NCBI GenBank assembly: GCA_025200525.1
Contig: CM045761.1
Location: forward strand, 79,699,551 to 79,763,550
Direction: 5' to 3'
Length of the DNA: 64,000 nt
Origin: Camellia lanceoleosa
Taxonomy: Eukaryota > Streptophyta > Magnoliopsida > Ericales > Theaceae
Below, in pieces: positions 12,097-22,445 of the stretch. Position 1 is the stretch's first letter, and each line of letters starts with the position of its first letter. The notes under the pieces were generated by a model, which was not told the DNA's origin, did no database searches, and saw only the letters and a program-made list of their open reading frames with translations. A program made the translations under genes and the position numbers.

Positions 12097-12112
12097 CTTT
12101 TTTGTTGTAGTG
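12097..12112 (-). repeat. CACTA right terminal inverted repeat
   Basis: Reverse complement of the left end, reading CTTTTTTGTTGTAGTG on the plus strand. Followed by ATT, the second copy of the target duplication. Confidence 0.93.
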
Positions 12113-12783
12113 ATTCTTATCGCAGCAAACTTTTTGACCTCGACACGTACCAGCGCTTAATACTTGGCCATCATTTCATCCTTGGCCTCATATTCCCCAA
12201 AGACCTGATTGACCACCAGTTTGGAGTCGCTGAATACCATAAGCTCTAATGCCTTCATTCGTAGAGCACTCTTTAGCCCGGTAAGGAGAGCTTCATATTC
12301 AACCTAATTGTTGGATGCTAGGAACCCAAGCGTGATAGCATGCTCAATGGTCAGTCCATCTGGCGATGTCAGCATGACCCCTAGCCCGGCGCCATGTCTA
12401 TTGGAGGCTCCATCGACAAAGAGCTTCCACATCTCACAAATGAACAATTTTCAGCAGTCGGAGGGATTTTGAGAGTTTCTCAAATCTAAGGTAATAGTCG
12501 ATTCGGCCATATGCTTTCTTGTATTTTCACCCAGCTTGTCGTTAGGTAAATTAGCCGGCTCCTCCACTGCTACCTCGGTATCATCTTGCCGTTCTATTGC
12601 TTGTTCCTCACCCTTTTTTTGTGTCATTGAAACCGTAGGCTATGCCAAGCCCACACTAGCCAAATCAATAGAACAAACAGGGTGAGTGCTAGGGGCAAAT
12701 TCTGCCACGAAGTCGGCAAGGGCTTGAGCTTTAATAGTTGTGCGCGGCTGGAACTTGATGTCGTACTGCCCCAGCTCTAATAC
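12113..12783 (-). pseudogene. Second RNase H-like domain (aRNH) and linker of element A
   Basis: Minus-strand frames give LFVDGASN near 12420, [17 protein letters not shown] near 12310 and [10 protein letters not shown] near 12220, the conserved blocks of an RNase H fold. In Tat-lineage plant retrotransposons this extra RNase H, acquired from a cellular-type enzyme, lies between the RT-RNase H and integrase, exactly as here. In-frame stops interrupt it. The CACTA element is inserted at its end, and the frame resumes at 3660. Confidence 0.8.
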
Positions 12784-13416
12784 TCACTTTAAAATTCTGC
12801 CAGTGAAATCTGCCTTCTCAAAGAGCACCTTGAGCGAAAATTCAGTTAGCACTACTATTGTGTGGGCATAAAAATAGTGCGCCAACTTTCTAGAGGCCAT
12901 CATGAGAGCTAGAGCCAATTTTTCAAGTGGCAGATATCTCGATTCGGCCGGGAGCGATGTCTTGCTGAAGTAGAAAATAGGGAGGTGCTGAATCCTTTTA
13001 GCACGGACAAAAATCGTGCTTACCGCATACTGAGAAACTAGTAAATAGAGATAGAGCTTTTCACCTAACCATGGTGTGACCAGGATTGGGATTAAAGAGA
13101 GATATGCCTTTAGATTCGCTAGAGCGCGGTCGCACTCTGCATCCCATAAAAACTTGGCTTTCAAAGTCTTGAAAAGGAGCCTATAATGATCTAATGACCA
13201 GCTGATAAATCTATTCAGCACGGCCGCCATTCTGGCAAGATATTGCACGTCCTTTGTGGAGTTTGGCCACTCCAGTTCTTGTATTGCCTTGATCTGAGAA
13301 GGGTCGGCTTCAGCTCGGTTGGTGACCAAAAACCCTAGAAATTTTCCAGTTCCGACTCCGAAAGCACACTTGGAGGCATTCAAGCGCAACTTGTGGTGTT
13401 TGAGTGCGGCGAACAT
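12784..13416 (-). pseudogene. RT thumb/connection and RNase H of element A
   Basis: A 210-codon open frame begins with the [19 protein letters not shown] block that follows the RT active site in Ty3/gypsy elements and continues through KFLGFLV. It then passes into the RT-linked RNase H region, with [14 protein letters not shown] and [12 protein letters not shown]. It is the longest uninterrupted piece of element A. The expected continuation runs into the aRNH at 12783. Confidence 0.9.
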
Positions 13417-13961
13417 CTCCGCTAAGTCGGTAAGGTGTTAGAATTTATCCTTACTCTTTACTACCATATCATCAATATAGGCTTCCATAGTGCTGCCAAG
13501 AAGGGGAGCGAATATTTTGGTCACATCCTCTAAAAAGTTGCCCCGGCATTTTTAAGACCAAACGGCATGACCTTATAACAGTATAAGCCTCTTGGAGTGG
13601 TGAATGAGGTGATCTCTCAGTCTGGTTTGTGTATGGTGATTTGGTGGTAGTCGCGATATGCGTCCAAAAAACTAAACCTTTGATGGCCAGCGATAAGATC
13701 CACCAGCTGGTCGAGTCTTGGGAGGGGGAAGCTACCCTTGGGACAGGCGCGGTTAACCATTTTGTAATCAACGCACACTCGCCATTTTTCATTTTTCTTT
13801 GGCACCACTACCATGTTAGAAATCCATTTGGGGTAATGCACTCCTTCAATTGCCCCAATCTCCAGCAAGTTTTTGACGTCCTCTACCACCACTTCGGCAT
13901 GGTGCAAAGTTGAGCATCGTGTTCTCTGGATGACTGGCCAAGCATTGGGGAAGACGTTCAA
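13417..13961 (-). pseudogene. Reverse transcriptase palm/fingers of element A
   Basis: The ORF at 13617-13961 carries WISNMVVVPKKNEKWRVC, then DYKMVNRACPK and FSFLDAYRDYHQI, which holds the first catalytic Asp. After an in-frame TGA the frame continues with FTTPRGLYCY and VMPFGLKNAGATF, then a TAG, then the active-site motif YIDDMVVKSKDKF near 13450-13490. The fold and motif order are those of Ty3/gypsy RT. At least two nonsense mutations disable it. Confidence 0.92.
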
Positions 13962-14658
13962 CTAATGACAAATGAAGCTTGGGTCGACGCCAGGCATATC
14001 GTAAGGAATCCACGCAAAGACCTCAATATTGGAGACTAGAAAGTTGACATACTTCAACCGCTCGGTGCTGGATAGTGATGAGCCCAAGAGAAAGAATTTG
14101 TTTGGATCATTCTCATCAACCCAAACCTCCACTAAGTCTTCAACCGACTTTTCTTTAGGTTTTCTTCCCATATCCTCCAGGACTTCCTTTCCTTCTGGCC
14201 CTTCTATCATTTGGACAAAGCCTTTGGCAGCCCGGCTACCATTTACTATAACGAAGCATTGTTTCGCCATCACTTGGTCCCTCCAAACCTCTTCGATTTT
14301 CCCGGCTGGAGCAGGAAAGTACATAACCTGGTGGCAATTCGACGCCACTGTTTGCATGGCGTGCAACCAGCCCCTCCCCAAGATCAAGTTATAGGTTCAA
14401 TGGGACCTTCAACACCCAAAACTCCACTTGCTTCATAACTGATCTAGCCTTGACTAGCAATATGATCTTCCTGATCAGTCATTCTGGTTGAGAGTTGAAA
14501 CTGACCAAAGGAGACGTTGCGGAGGCCAAGTCTTTGTCCTCCAATTTCATCTACTTGAATGTGTCGTAGTACATTATCTCGGCCGAACTGCCTTGGTCAA
14601 TCAAAGTTCACTTGATATCAAAATCCTTGACGCGAAGCGTTACTACCAAGGTGTCATT
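13962..14658 (-). pseudogene. Aspartic protease and protease-RT linker of element A
   Basis: Near 14600 the minus strand encodes LIDQGSSAEIMYYDTFK. This contains the D-x-G-S-S-A active site of retroelement aspartic protease in the form common in plant gypsy elements, with Gln after the Asp. Downstream is a 141-codon open linker (14387-13962) with GRGWLHAM and VFAWIPYDMPGVDPSFICH, the usual entry into RT. A hAT element is inserted just upstream of the protease at 14659. Confidence 0.85.
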
Positions 14659-15573
14659 TAGGGGTGGGCGCGGGTCGGTTGCGGCCACAGAACCTCCAAT
14701 CCGCCATTCGTCCGCCATATTGGCGGATTGAAGAAAATCAATCCGCATCCGTCTGCCAATCCGGCGGATGTGGATTGAGCGGATTGGCGGTTTGGCGGAT
14801 GGATGCGAATCGGTTTGGCGGTTTAAAATTTTATAAATTTTCAACATAATTCAACTTGTGCACTTCCTCAAAAAGAAAAAAGAAAGAAAAAAAAATATTA
14901 CAGTCAATGACTTAAAAAAGTATTACAATCACTGTATGCCTTATCCAAAGAAAGAAAGTTTGAAATTTTAAAATATTACGATCACTGCATGCCTCATCCA
15001 CATATTACAATCACAGCATGATTCATCCACATAAAGTATTACAATCTATGATTCTTAAAATATAATAACAATTCAAACCACCAAAACCATGAACAGAGCA
15101 GTAGTAGAGATTGTATGTCTCTGTATTGTTACATCTACATATGTTTTTGAAAATAAAAAATCAACCAGCATATATCATATTTTCTATTTATTATTTTTAG
15201 AGCTAGATTTAAAAACCAAAAAATATAGATAAATAATACGTTTATTTTTTTCAATTCAAAAAATATATTCAAGTTGAAAACTTTTTTTCAACAGAATATT
15301 TAAACTCTTTTTCAATTGAAAATACAAACATAATATTTAAACAAATTGAAAATATAAAGTCTTATAAATTACTAGGGATGCTCGTGATTTGGCGGTTTGG
15401 CGGTTCGGTTGCGGCCAAAGAAATCTCAAATCCGTCATCCGTCCGCCAAATTGGCGGATTGGAGAAAATCAATCCGCAACCGTCCGCTCGTCATCACGCA
15501 TCCGTCCAAAATGCGGCGGATCGGTTCGGTTCGGTCGGTTTTGGCGGATCGGTATATCCGCTGCTCACCCCTA
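14659..15573. mobile_element. Non-autonomous hAT element, 915 bp
   Basis: The left end reads TAGGGGTGGGC and the right end is the inverted TAGGGGTGAGC. It is flanked by the 8-bp duplication GTGTCATT (14651-14658 and 15574-15581). TIR type and TSD length fit the hAT superfamily. Inverted subterminal stretches rich in TTGGCGGATTG and CAATCCGC extend ~150 bp inward at both ends. The centre is AT-rich with no transposase. It is inserted in the gag-protease region of element A, whose frame continues on both sides. Confidence 0.92.
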
Positions 15574-15581
15574 GTGTCATT

Positions 15582-17505
15582 ATGTGGGGTTTGAATTCTC
15601 TCCAAGTCCTTACTGAAAAAGGACATGATGTCTCATATCTCGGTCTTCCCTTTCTTTACAATAGGCTGAACAGAGAGCACTTCCCTTATGTGCTCAGCCT
15701 CTTGATCATCCCCTTGAGTTCGCAATCCCGTGCTGGCTCGATGATGCCGTGAATAACGTTGATGACTCCTTAGAGTGCCGTGTCCAAGATGGAAAGACCA
15801 TTTGGTTCGACTAGTCCTTGTGGAGCGGCCCTCATGCCTCCATCTATGTACTAATCCAAGTGCCCAGCCGCAACCAGCTCTTCCAAGTATTGTTTCAGTG
15901 GCATCCAGTCCTTCATTCGGTGCCCCCTTTCTTCATGAAAAGTGCAACGGTACCTTGAGTTGAAGCCCCTCTGTGTATCTCCCAATTTTTCCAACCAACG
16001 GACGTATGGCTCACCTCAGATTTCACTGAGGATGCGATAAATTGAGATCTTAAAGACTGTGGTGATTTCTGTTCATGCCTTAAACTTTCTCTTGGCATTT
16101 TCCTCTTCGTTGCGAGAAGCATTAGCTCGGTCATTCCCACAGCCTTTGTTTCTGTCGTTGCGGTTAGCACCATAATGTTGTTCTCTAACTCGGTCATTAG
16201 GGCGATTATCCTCCTGCCCCACCGAGTGAACCTTCCCAACCACACGTCTATCCACCACAATCGGATTTACCTTCTCGGTTGTGGTAGCTGTGGCGGCATC
16301 ATCCTCAACTCAGATGTGTTCATTGATCCGCTGCATTAAGGATTCCATGGTTGTGGGCTGATGCATCGTAAGTGAGTCTCGCAGCCTATGTTAGACTGGT
16401 AGACCTCGCTTGTATTGGGCAATCGCCAAATTGGTGGGGCAATCGAGGATCTCGTTGTAGGTCTCCCAATACTTGCCATTGTATGCCTTCAAAGAACCGC
16501 CCGACTCTATCTTGATACCCAAGAGGTGGTCGACCTCCATCGATGTTTGAGTATTGGTCTTGAATCTGGTGACAAAGGCTTTCACTAGTTGTTTCCACCC
16601 CTCGATACTCTCCTCCGGAAGCCTTTCAAACCATTTTAGCCCTAGTTCTCCCAAACTTGCTGGGAATATGAGACATATCAAGGCATCATTGCGCTGATGG
16701 CCTGCCATCACTTGCCGGTAATGACTAACATGCATGTGCGGATCTATTTTACCGTCGTACAACATGAACTTAGGTTGGTGGAATTTGGTAGAGAGTGGTG
16801 TGCTCTCGATTTCTGGAGATAGTGGGGTAACGGTAAGTCTTGCCAGCTCTCTGTCCATTGGTACTGGAGCCACCACTTTTAGTGCTGGCATGGCCACCTC
16901 CTCACTGCAACGGATTTAGGGGTTCAACCTTTGCAACGTCGGTACACTTTAGGCCTCTCTGCGGCGTACTCGCTCCTCCAGCACATCCCTCAAGTCTTCT
17001 AAACGGGCAGAGTAAGAGTATCTCGACGTCGTCAAGGGATGGTAGCTGCTATCTCATGTGTAAGACCTCTCCATCGATGGGTCGAAATCACCAACTCCGT
17101 AGCTTCTGGTGATGGAGAGCGAGAGTGTCCCTCGTTGGTGATGAAGTCAGAGCGACGAGGTTGGGTGCGCTCACTATGGTCGCCCACTCTATCAACACCC
17201 TTCCCTTTGATTTGTTGCTTCAACGTCTCCATTTCAACCACCATCTTCTGAATGAAGGCGTCTTGGTCTCTGAGTTTATGCCCCAGGCACTGAGCATGCA
17301 ATTCTTCTCGCCGTCGGCGACCCTCAAGACTCTTTAAATGGTCAGTGCTCCTCACGCAGTTGTCTCGCACGTCCTTGGGCTGCCCTCTAGAGGAGGTCTC
17401 CAGGCCCGCCATGGTCGAAATAGAGGGAGGGCTATCTCTCCTCCAGATCGACTCTGGTGTGACGCCGTCGATGATGGACAGCAGTGTTTCGTCGTTGTTT
17501 GACAT
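15582..17505 (-). pseudogene. gag of element A (broken)
   Basis: Gag forms the cytoplasmic virus-like particle. A start near MSNNDETLL (17503) opens an N-terminal part with a charged helical stretch (RRREELHAQ, VEMETLKQQIKG). The conserved capsid domain follows in the 168-codon ORF 16897-16391, with KFHQPKFMLYDGKIDPHMH, ALICLIFPASL and LKWFERLPEESI. Further on comes an Arg/Asn-rich tail and the CTFHEERGHRMKDWMPLKQ motif near 15940, which in this lineage precedes the protease. Several in-frame stops are present. Confidence 0.88.
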
Positions 17506-17561
17506 GGAAATCAGTTGAAAAAGCTTAGAGAGCAAGGTTTGTCTGTCAATGACTTCTCACA

Positions 17562-17571
17562 GACGGCGCCA
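17562..17571 (-). other. Primer-binding site of element A
   Basis: Directly inside the LTR the minus strand reads TGGCGCCGTCT. The first nine bases match the complement of the 3' end of plant tRNA-Asp. Elements B and C use the same TTGGCGCCGTCTGTG block. Confidence 0.7.
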
Positions 17572-17573
17572 AT

Positions 17574-18357
17574 TGTACGGAGAGGAAATGTTTGTTGTTC
17601 TCCATACTCCTTATGTCCAAGCCTCGTGTGATGTCACTCAACCTGAGAACAGAAAGATAATGAGTTGTCTGGCGGTGTGCTGTCAGATAAACCCCCTGAC
17701 AATCAAGTTAGCACACTTGGAGAAGAAGAGAGAAGACAGAGCACTTTCTAGAGAGAGAGTATAAATCAAAAGTAGCTTACCTCTAACAGTTGCATGCTCC
17801 TCCTTTACAAGGCTGGCCGCCCAACTTCAGAGATTGTGGACGCACTACCTCTGTTGTCCTTCTCTGGATAGGCGGTTGTGCTCCCCTCTATATTTCTTAC
17901 ACGTGTAGAGACCAAAACCCCCAAACAGTGTTTGTCCCACCACCAAAAGGTATTGACGCATACCAGGAGTGGATTCCCCTTTTCTTATCATTGGCCTACG
18001 TGGAATATCAAACCGAGCTATTACTTGGTGAAACATAAACATTATGATGGATAGCTACTGCCAAGCAAAACCAAACCAGTCCATCAGAACCAACCAGATG
18101 CGAGGCATGCCGTTTCGGGATCTCGGCCTCACACAACAATCTCATGGGTCACATCAGTCCGAACCGTCCATAGCTCGGCCCAACACATCTGTGCAGACCT
18201 AACCAAATATCCGATTCCACATGATCCTAACTCGGCTAAACACCTGCATGCCTCCATAATCCAGACGACCCTCAGCCCGGCCCAACGTAATGGGCCGAAG
18301 CATTGTATTGGTGCAGTTTGGCCAGGCGCAGCGTCTTCGGCCCGTATCTCAATAACA
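17574..18357 (-). repeat. 5' LTR of element A, ~784 bp
   Basis: On the minus strand it starts TGTTATTGAGATACGGGCC and ends CCGTACA just before the primer-binding site. The TG...CA ends and PBS position define it. The partner LTR is outside the window, so the outer border rests on the TG only. Confidence 0.65.
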
Positions 18358-18706
18358 AAATGTTTTTTGTAATTTTATTATCATTAAAATTAATTTTACT
18401 TATCATGCACTATGTTACAATGGGATTGTTTACTACTTATATGAGTTGTATATAACTTATTTTATTTTCAGAGCTTGTATTATAACCTCTTAGGTAGAAA
18501 TAACTTCAAAAAAAAAAAAAAAACTAAAATTTTAAAAAGTGTAAGAGATATGCTTTTACCTTCTATTTTTAATTATCAACTTTTAACTAAAAATAAGTTA
18601 CATCAAACAAACCCAACTTACCTTGGATCTGATTGTGCTTACTTGTGCTTACATATTTATCAAATGAAACCACTTATCGCTTAATCAAAAAATAAAGGAA
18701 AAATCG
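18358..18706. other. AT-rich spacer
   Basis: Nothing recognised. It includes an A-run near 18510. Confidence 0.5.
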
Positions 18707-19438
18707 GTCTAGGGTCCCTCTCCCACTTTTCGTAATGGAAGCGATCCACAAAATTATTTTTTGATGTCTGAGGTCCCTAAACATTTCTCTACCCGAAACA
18801 ACCTATCGACCTCAATCTCAAGCAGCTTCTAGACCTCACTTCTCTTCACCATCTCCTTCAAATTCGTCTCCATCACCAAATGCCTCTGTCTCGGCATCTT
18901 TTCCGTCTTCTCTCTGTCCAATCTCACTGAGATTATCTCAGGCGTTCGATCTTCTGGCAGATCGCACTCAGCTCCTCCGCCAGGGACACATCGATCGACT
19001 CGATCTTCGCCGGAGCGACGTTGACTAGATGAAGATTCTCCTTGTTCGAATCGTTTATCGGTGAGATCGGGATCCAATTCTGGCTCACCAGAGAAATCTC
19101 TGAGCTGGTCTCAACTCTGGCTCAAGAACAAGGAAGCACTCAACCATGTAGCTTCTCCTCCGAATCCTCTCCAAACTCCCCCAATCTCAGAGAAATACTG
19201 TGTATATTGATTATGAGTATGAAAAACGAGCTGGATTGACTGGCTACCTCAATTCATCGTCTTCTTCCTCCTCGTCCCCAGAACAGTACTTCGACATGCC
19301 AGATCCGAAATGCCAAAATGGGTCGACGAGTACATTGATCAGATCGGATCAGAGTTGAGAGAAAGCGGGTAGGACGAATCGGACGTCTTCGAAATTGTAC
19401 ACGTGTCGGCCTCTGGGTTGCTGGGCATTTTCATCTTC

Positions 19439-19656
19439 AAGCACATGACATTTTGTCAGCATGTAAAGCTTATATGGAGGATGCTGAAGTTGGGTCTGTA
19501 GTCAAAGGAGTCGTCGAAGATACTAATAATAAGGTAGAAAAGAACCAACCTGGTGAATTCAAGGAAGCAATAGCTAGAATGATGAATAGTCTAGTTACAA
19601 ACTTCAACAAAAATGGGTCAAAGGACTGTGAGCAGTTCCGTCTTCTCCCTCAGTAA
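19439..19656 (+). pseudogene. Exon-like coding fragment, not recognised
   Basis: Open frame with SACKAYMEDAEVGSVVKG, DTNNKVEKNQPGEFKEA and MMNSLVTNFNKNGSKDCEQF. Composition and codon use look genic and it begins after an AAGCACATGAC segment. I do not recognise the family. It lies within the putative TIR element and lacks neighbouring exons in frame. Confidence 0.35.
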
Positions 19657-19659
19657 GTC

Positions 19660-20125
19660 AGAGAAATTCTTTGTAATAGAACCAGAGAAATTTTTGGATC
19701 AGAGAAATTTTTGAGTTGTGAATTTCTCTGGCTTGAGTGATTTGGAGATGGGGAATTTCTCTGATTTGAGTGAATTTCTCTGGGCTGGTGAGGAAAATTT
19801 CTCTAGCTTTCAAAAAAAAATTCTGAGTTAAAGTGAGTCCAGAGAAATTCTTCCTTGGTCCAGAGAAATTCTCAACTCAGAGAAATTTCAAAAGAGCTGA
19901 ATTTTGTTTCTTGATTTTACTCAATGCAATAATTTTGTGTATGCTCAGTTTTCAAATACCCTTACATTGGATGTGAGTTTACTGTTATGATCGTTTATTT
20001 TCCCTTCCTTCCTCAAATTAGAGAAATTTTGAGAATAATTGGACCAGAGAAATTCTTTCCAGAGAAATTTGGGCCAGAGAAATTTCTCTAAGCCAGAATT
20101 TCTCTGGACTGAAATTTCTCTTGAT
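19660..20125 (+). repeat. Cluster of AGAGAAATTTCT-type motifs in both orientations
   Basis: About 16 occurrences of AGAGAAATT or its complement AATTTCTCT fall within ~460 bp, often as CCAGAGAAATTT. Spacing is irregular. Some pairs abut to form palindromes such as AGAGAAATTTCTCT near 20075. Related motifs recur at 50150-50680. Confidence 0.8.
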
Positions 20126-20232
20126 CAAGGTTGAGGGACCTTAAACATTATGAAAATATTGTTGAGGGACCTTAGACATTATAAGAATATTTGATGTCCT
20201 TTATACGGTAAAATCTTAATATCAGGGACCTG

Positions 20233-20640
20233 AAAAAAAATACCCCAAAAATAAATTTGTTCATATATTTTAAAATTTTGTACATAAATACAAATTGTAA
20301 TTGATTCAAAATAATGAGTTTTATATTCAAAAACTATATTGAGTGGGCGCTTGGAGACTACATACAAAAATGAATGCTGTGTTTGGTTAGTTTCTCTAAA
20401 CATATTTCCACTTCTTATTTTGAGTGTTTTGTTTGTTTAGAATTTTTAAAAATTAATTCCACACCTACTTATGAAAACTCTTTTTGAGGCGGGAAAATTT
20501 GGGCTAACCGGTCGTCCTCCCGGATGTCCGGCTTATTGACTAGAACAAATTTTTTTTTTTTTAACAATTGGCACCTGTTATTTGTTATATTTTGGATAAA
20601 AAAAATCAAAATTTAAAAAAAAAAAAGGAAAATGTTTCAG
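20233..20640. other. AT-rich spacer
   Basis: No gene. It includes a TGTTTGGTTAGTTTCTC MITE-like end near 20375 without a clear partner. Confidence 0.4.
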
Positions 20641-21150
20641 TGCTCGAAACTAGAGGCTCGAATGTGGCTCAAAACCCAAAACGACGTCGTTTTGGATTTT
20701 GATTTTTTTTTTTTTCTTTTTTTCTGCCATTTTCGTTGCAGAGGAAGAGGGAGAAGAGGGAAAGGGAGAAGAGGGAAAGGGAGAGAAAGAGAAAAAAGGG
20801 AAGAGGAAGAGGAGGTCCTCGCCTCCGGCCATCCATCGGCCCGTCGCAGCTCGCAGCTCTGCCCCGATCGCGTCACCTCCGCCCCTCGTCGGCTCTGTCC
20901 CGATCGCGTCGCCTCCGCCCCTCCTCCTCCTCCTCCTCCTCCTCCTCCTCCTTCCCTCCCCTCCCCTCCCCTCCCCCTCCCCCTCACCCTCAATTTTTTA
21001 GGCCCCCTCCAGTCCCTACCTTCCCTCCTCTCCTCTCCTCTCCTCTCCTCTCCCCTTCTTCCTCCTAATTTCTGCGTCTGAAAAAAAAAAAAACAAAACA
21101 AAACAAAAAATAAAAACGACATTCGGGGCATTCGAGCTACGTAGCAAGAC
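20641..21150. repeat. Purine/pyrimidine-asymmetric block with perfect 20-bp palindrome
   Basis: Starts with GCTCGAATGTGGC and ends with an inverted GCTCGAATGCC-like copy, so it may be a small TIR element. 20676-20695 is the perfect palindrome CCAAAACGACGTCGTTTTGG. 20735-20815 is GA-rich on the plus strand, while 20915-20995 and 21015-21065 are CT-rich, with CTC and CCTCT repeats. Long ORFs in several frames here are products of low complexity. Confidence 0.55.
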
Positions 21151-21514
21151 CGAAAAAAAAATTATGAGCTTTGAATAGAATTTTGAGTTATGTGTTTTGT
21201 TATGAGTTGTAAGTTTTTGTATCAAATATTATATGTCATATCAAAAATTCCTACTCAATTCAAAACTCATTCACCAAATAAATTTTTCACATTCAAATCA
21301 TAATTTCAAAACTTACAAATTCAAAATACAACTCTATTCACAAATCATATTTGGAAAATTTTACCAAACGCTACCGAAGTTTTGTTAATAAAAAAAAAAA
21401 TCAAAATGCCACTAAATTATTTGTCATAAGCTAAAAAAGTCAAATGTCTCATTAATTTCTCATAAAAAATCAAAAAAAAAAAAAAAACTTTGCAAATATA
21501 TTAGTTTTTTGAAT

Positions 21515-21842
21515 TAATTACACTTTTCGCCCTTATAGTTTAACTCAAATTTAACTTTAATCCCTATTATTTCAATTTGAATAATTCAGTCTCTACACTT
21601 TTACTCCAATTTCAATTTGGTCCATCTGTCTAAATTTTTATTAATTTTTTCTATGTGTAAACTTTAGAAAATTGATAAATATATCAAAATTGTTAATTTT
21701 CACTTTTAATTTGAACAAAATGACCAAATTGAAATTACACTTAAGGTGTAGAGACCAAATTGTTCAATTTAAACTATAAGAACTAAAATGAAATTTAGAT
21801 CAAACTACAAGAGTAAAAAGTGTAAGTAATCCTAATTTTTTT
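21515..21842. mobile_element. Foldback MITE, ~330 bp
   Basis: The left arm (AATTACACTTTTCGCCC ... CAGTCTCTACAC) and the reverse complement of the right arm (ACTTACACTTTTTACTC ... TGGTCTCTACAC) match over ~90 bp. No ORF. TSD unclear. Confidence 0.7.
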
Positions 21843-21845
21843 AAG

Positions 21846-22262
21846 GATAAATTACAATTCACTCTTTTTATATTTGATCACTTTCTCACTTTAGCCTCTA
21901 AAGTTCTCTCTCTCTCCCCCCCCCTCTCTTTTTCCCCCCGGGCGCTTTGACCTATTCATGTTTTAAGTTTTTCTTAGTTTACCTTTGCCAAAAATTAGGT
22001 AAAAAATAATACATTGACAGTCACGTAATATAAAAATATTTTATTATATATAACTCACAAATTTGACACAAACTCATATTTCTAATATAATAACATATTT
22101 TTTATCTCATATGATTGTTAATGTGTCATTTTCTGTCTAATTTTTAACGAAAGTTACTTTTAGAACTAAATTGAAAAAAAATTTAAATATTAAAAATAAA
22201 CTTTAAGGGTCAAATTAGAAAAGTGGACAAATATAAAAGGTTAAGTATAATTTACTCTTTTT
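21846..22262. mobile_element. Foldback MITE, ~415 bp
   Basis: The left arm from GATAAATTACAATTCACTC and the right arm's complement from GAGTAAATTATACTTAACC match over ~65 bp. It includes a C-run/CCCCGGG stretch near 21920-21945. It abuts the preceding MITE. Confidence 0.65.
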
Positions 22263-22445
22263 TTTAACTCTCAAAAAAATAAAAAAATAAAAAATATTTG
22301 GTGTGCTTGACGCAATTTCATGTGGTGTACGCTAATTTAATTCTCATTGATTAAGATAATGGGATCCAATAATTTTTATTTGGTTTATGGTGGACGATAG
22401 GACAAGTGTCATTTATTAAATTATCTTATTAATGAGGGTCTCTAA

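Larger units (their letters stand above)
3661..12112. mobile_element. Non-autonomous CACTA (En/Spm-type) transposon carrying gene fragments
   Basis: The 8.45-kb element begins CACTACAACAAAAAAG and ends with its exact reverse complement, a 16-bp perfect TIR starting with the diagnostic CACTA. It is flanked by the 3-bp duplication ATT (3658-3660 and 12113-12115), the TSD length expected for this superfamily. Both subterminal regions are crowded with GACGAAAT/ATTTCGTC motifs, the usual transposase-binding architecture. No CACTA transposase reading frame was found. The interior instead holds a satellite array, two exons of a ubiquitin protease, a VPS18-like first exon and other exon-like pieces. 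It sits in pol of element A, between the second RNase H and integrase. Confidence 0.93.
1200..18357 (-). mobile_element. Element A: decayed Ty3/gypsy (Tat-like) LTR retrotransposon, nested insertions
   Basis: Reading the minus strand from 18357 down, the order is 5' LTR, primer-binding site, gag, protease, reverse transcriptase, RNase H, a second RNase H-like domain, integrase and a long 3' noncoding tail. The second RNase H between the RT-linked RNase H and integrase is known for the plant Tat lineage. Many in-frame stops show it is dead. A CACTA element (3661-12112) and a hAT element (14659-15573) interrupt it. Each has a clean TSD, and the gag-pol frame resumes across each insertion when one TSD copy is discounted. 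The 3' LTR is not in the window. Confidence 0.85.
18707..20232. mobile_element. TIR element (~1.5 kb) with captured-looking coding sequence
   Basis: The left end (GGGTCCCT near 18713, GATGTCTGAGGTCCCTAAACA near 18763) is mirrored by the right end, whose reverse complement reads AGGTCCCTGATATT and then AATGTCTAAGGTCCCTCAACA. Together they form an imperfect ~75-bp terminal inverted repeat. The interior 18830-19660 has a GC content far above the flanks and looks exonic. The remainder is a cluster of AGAGAAATT motifs. The long imperfect TIR and gene-like cargo suggest a Pack-MULE. No convincing TSD was found, so the superfamily is uncertain. Confidence 0.5.

Noticed and set aside
13629..13913. 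Plus-strand ORF of 94 codons in the RT region
   Set aside because: Shadow of the reverse transcriptase frame, which carries the catalytic motifs on the minus strand.
20632..21131. Overlapping ORFs of 100-164 codons on both strands, rich in Ser/Pro/Arg/Glu
   Set aside because: They translate GA- and CT-rich low-complexity DNA and homopolymer-like runs. No domain, and all frames are open because of composition.
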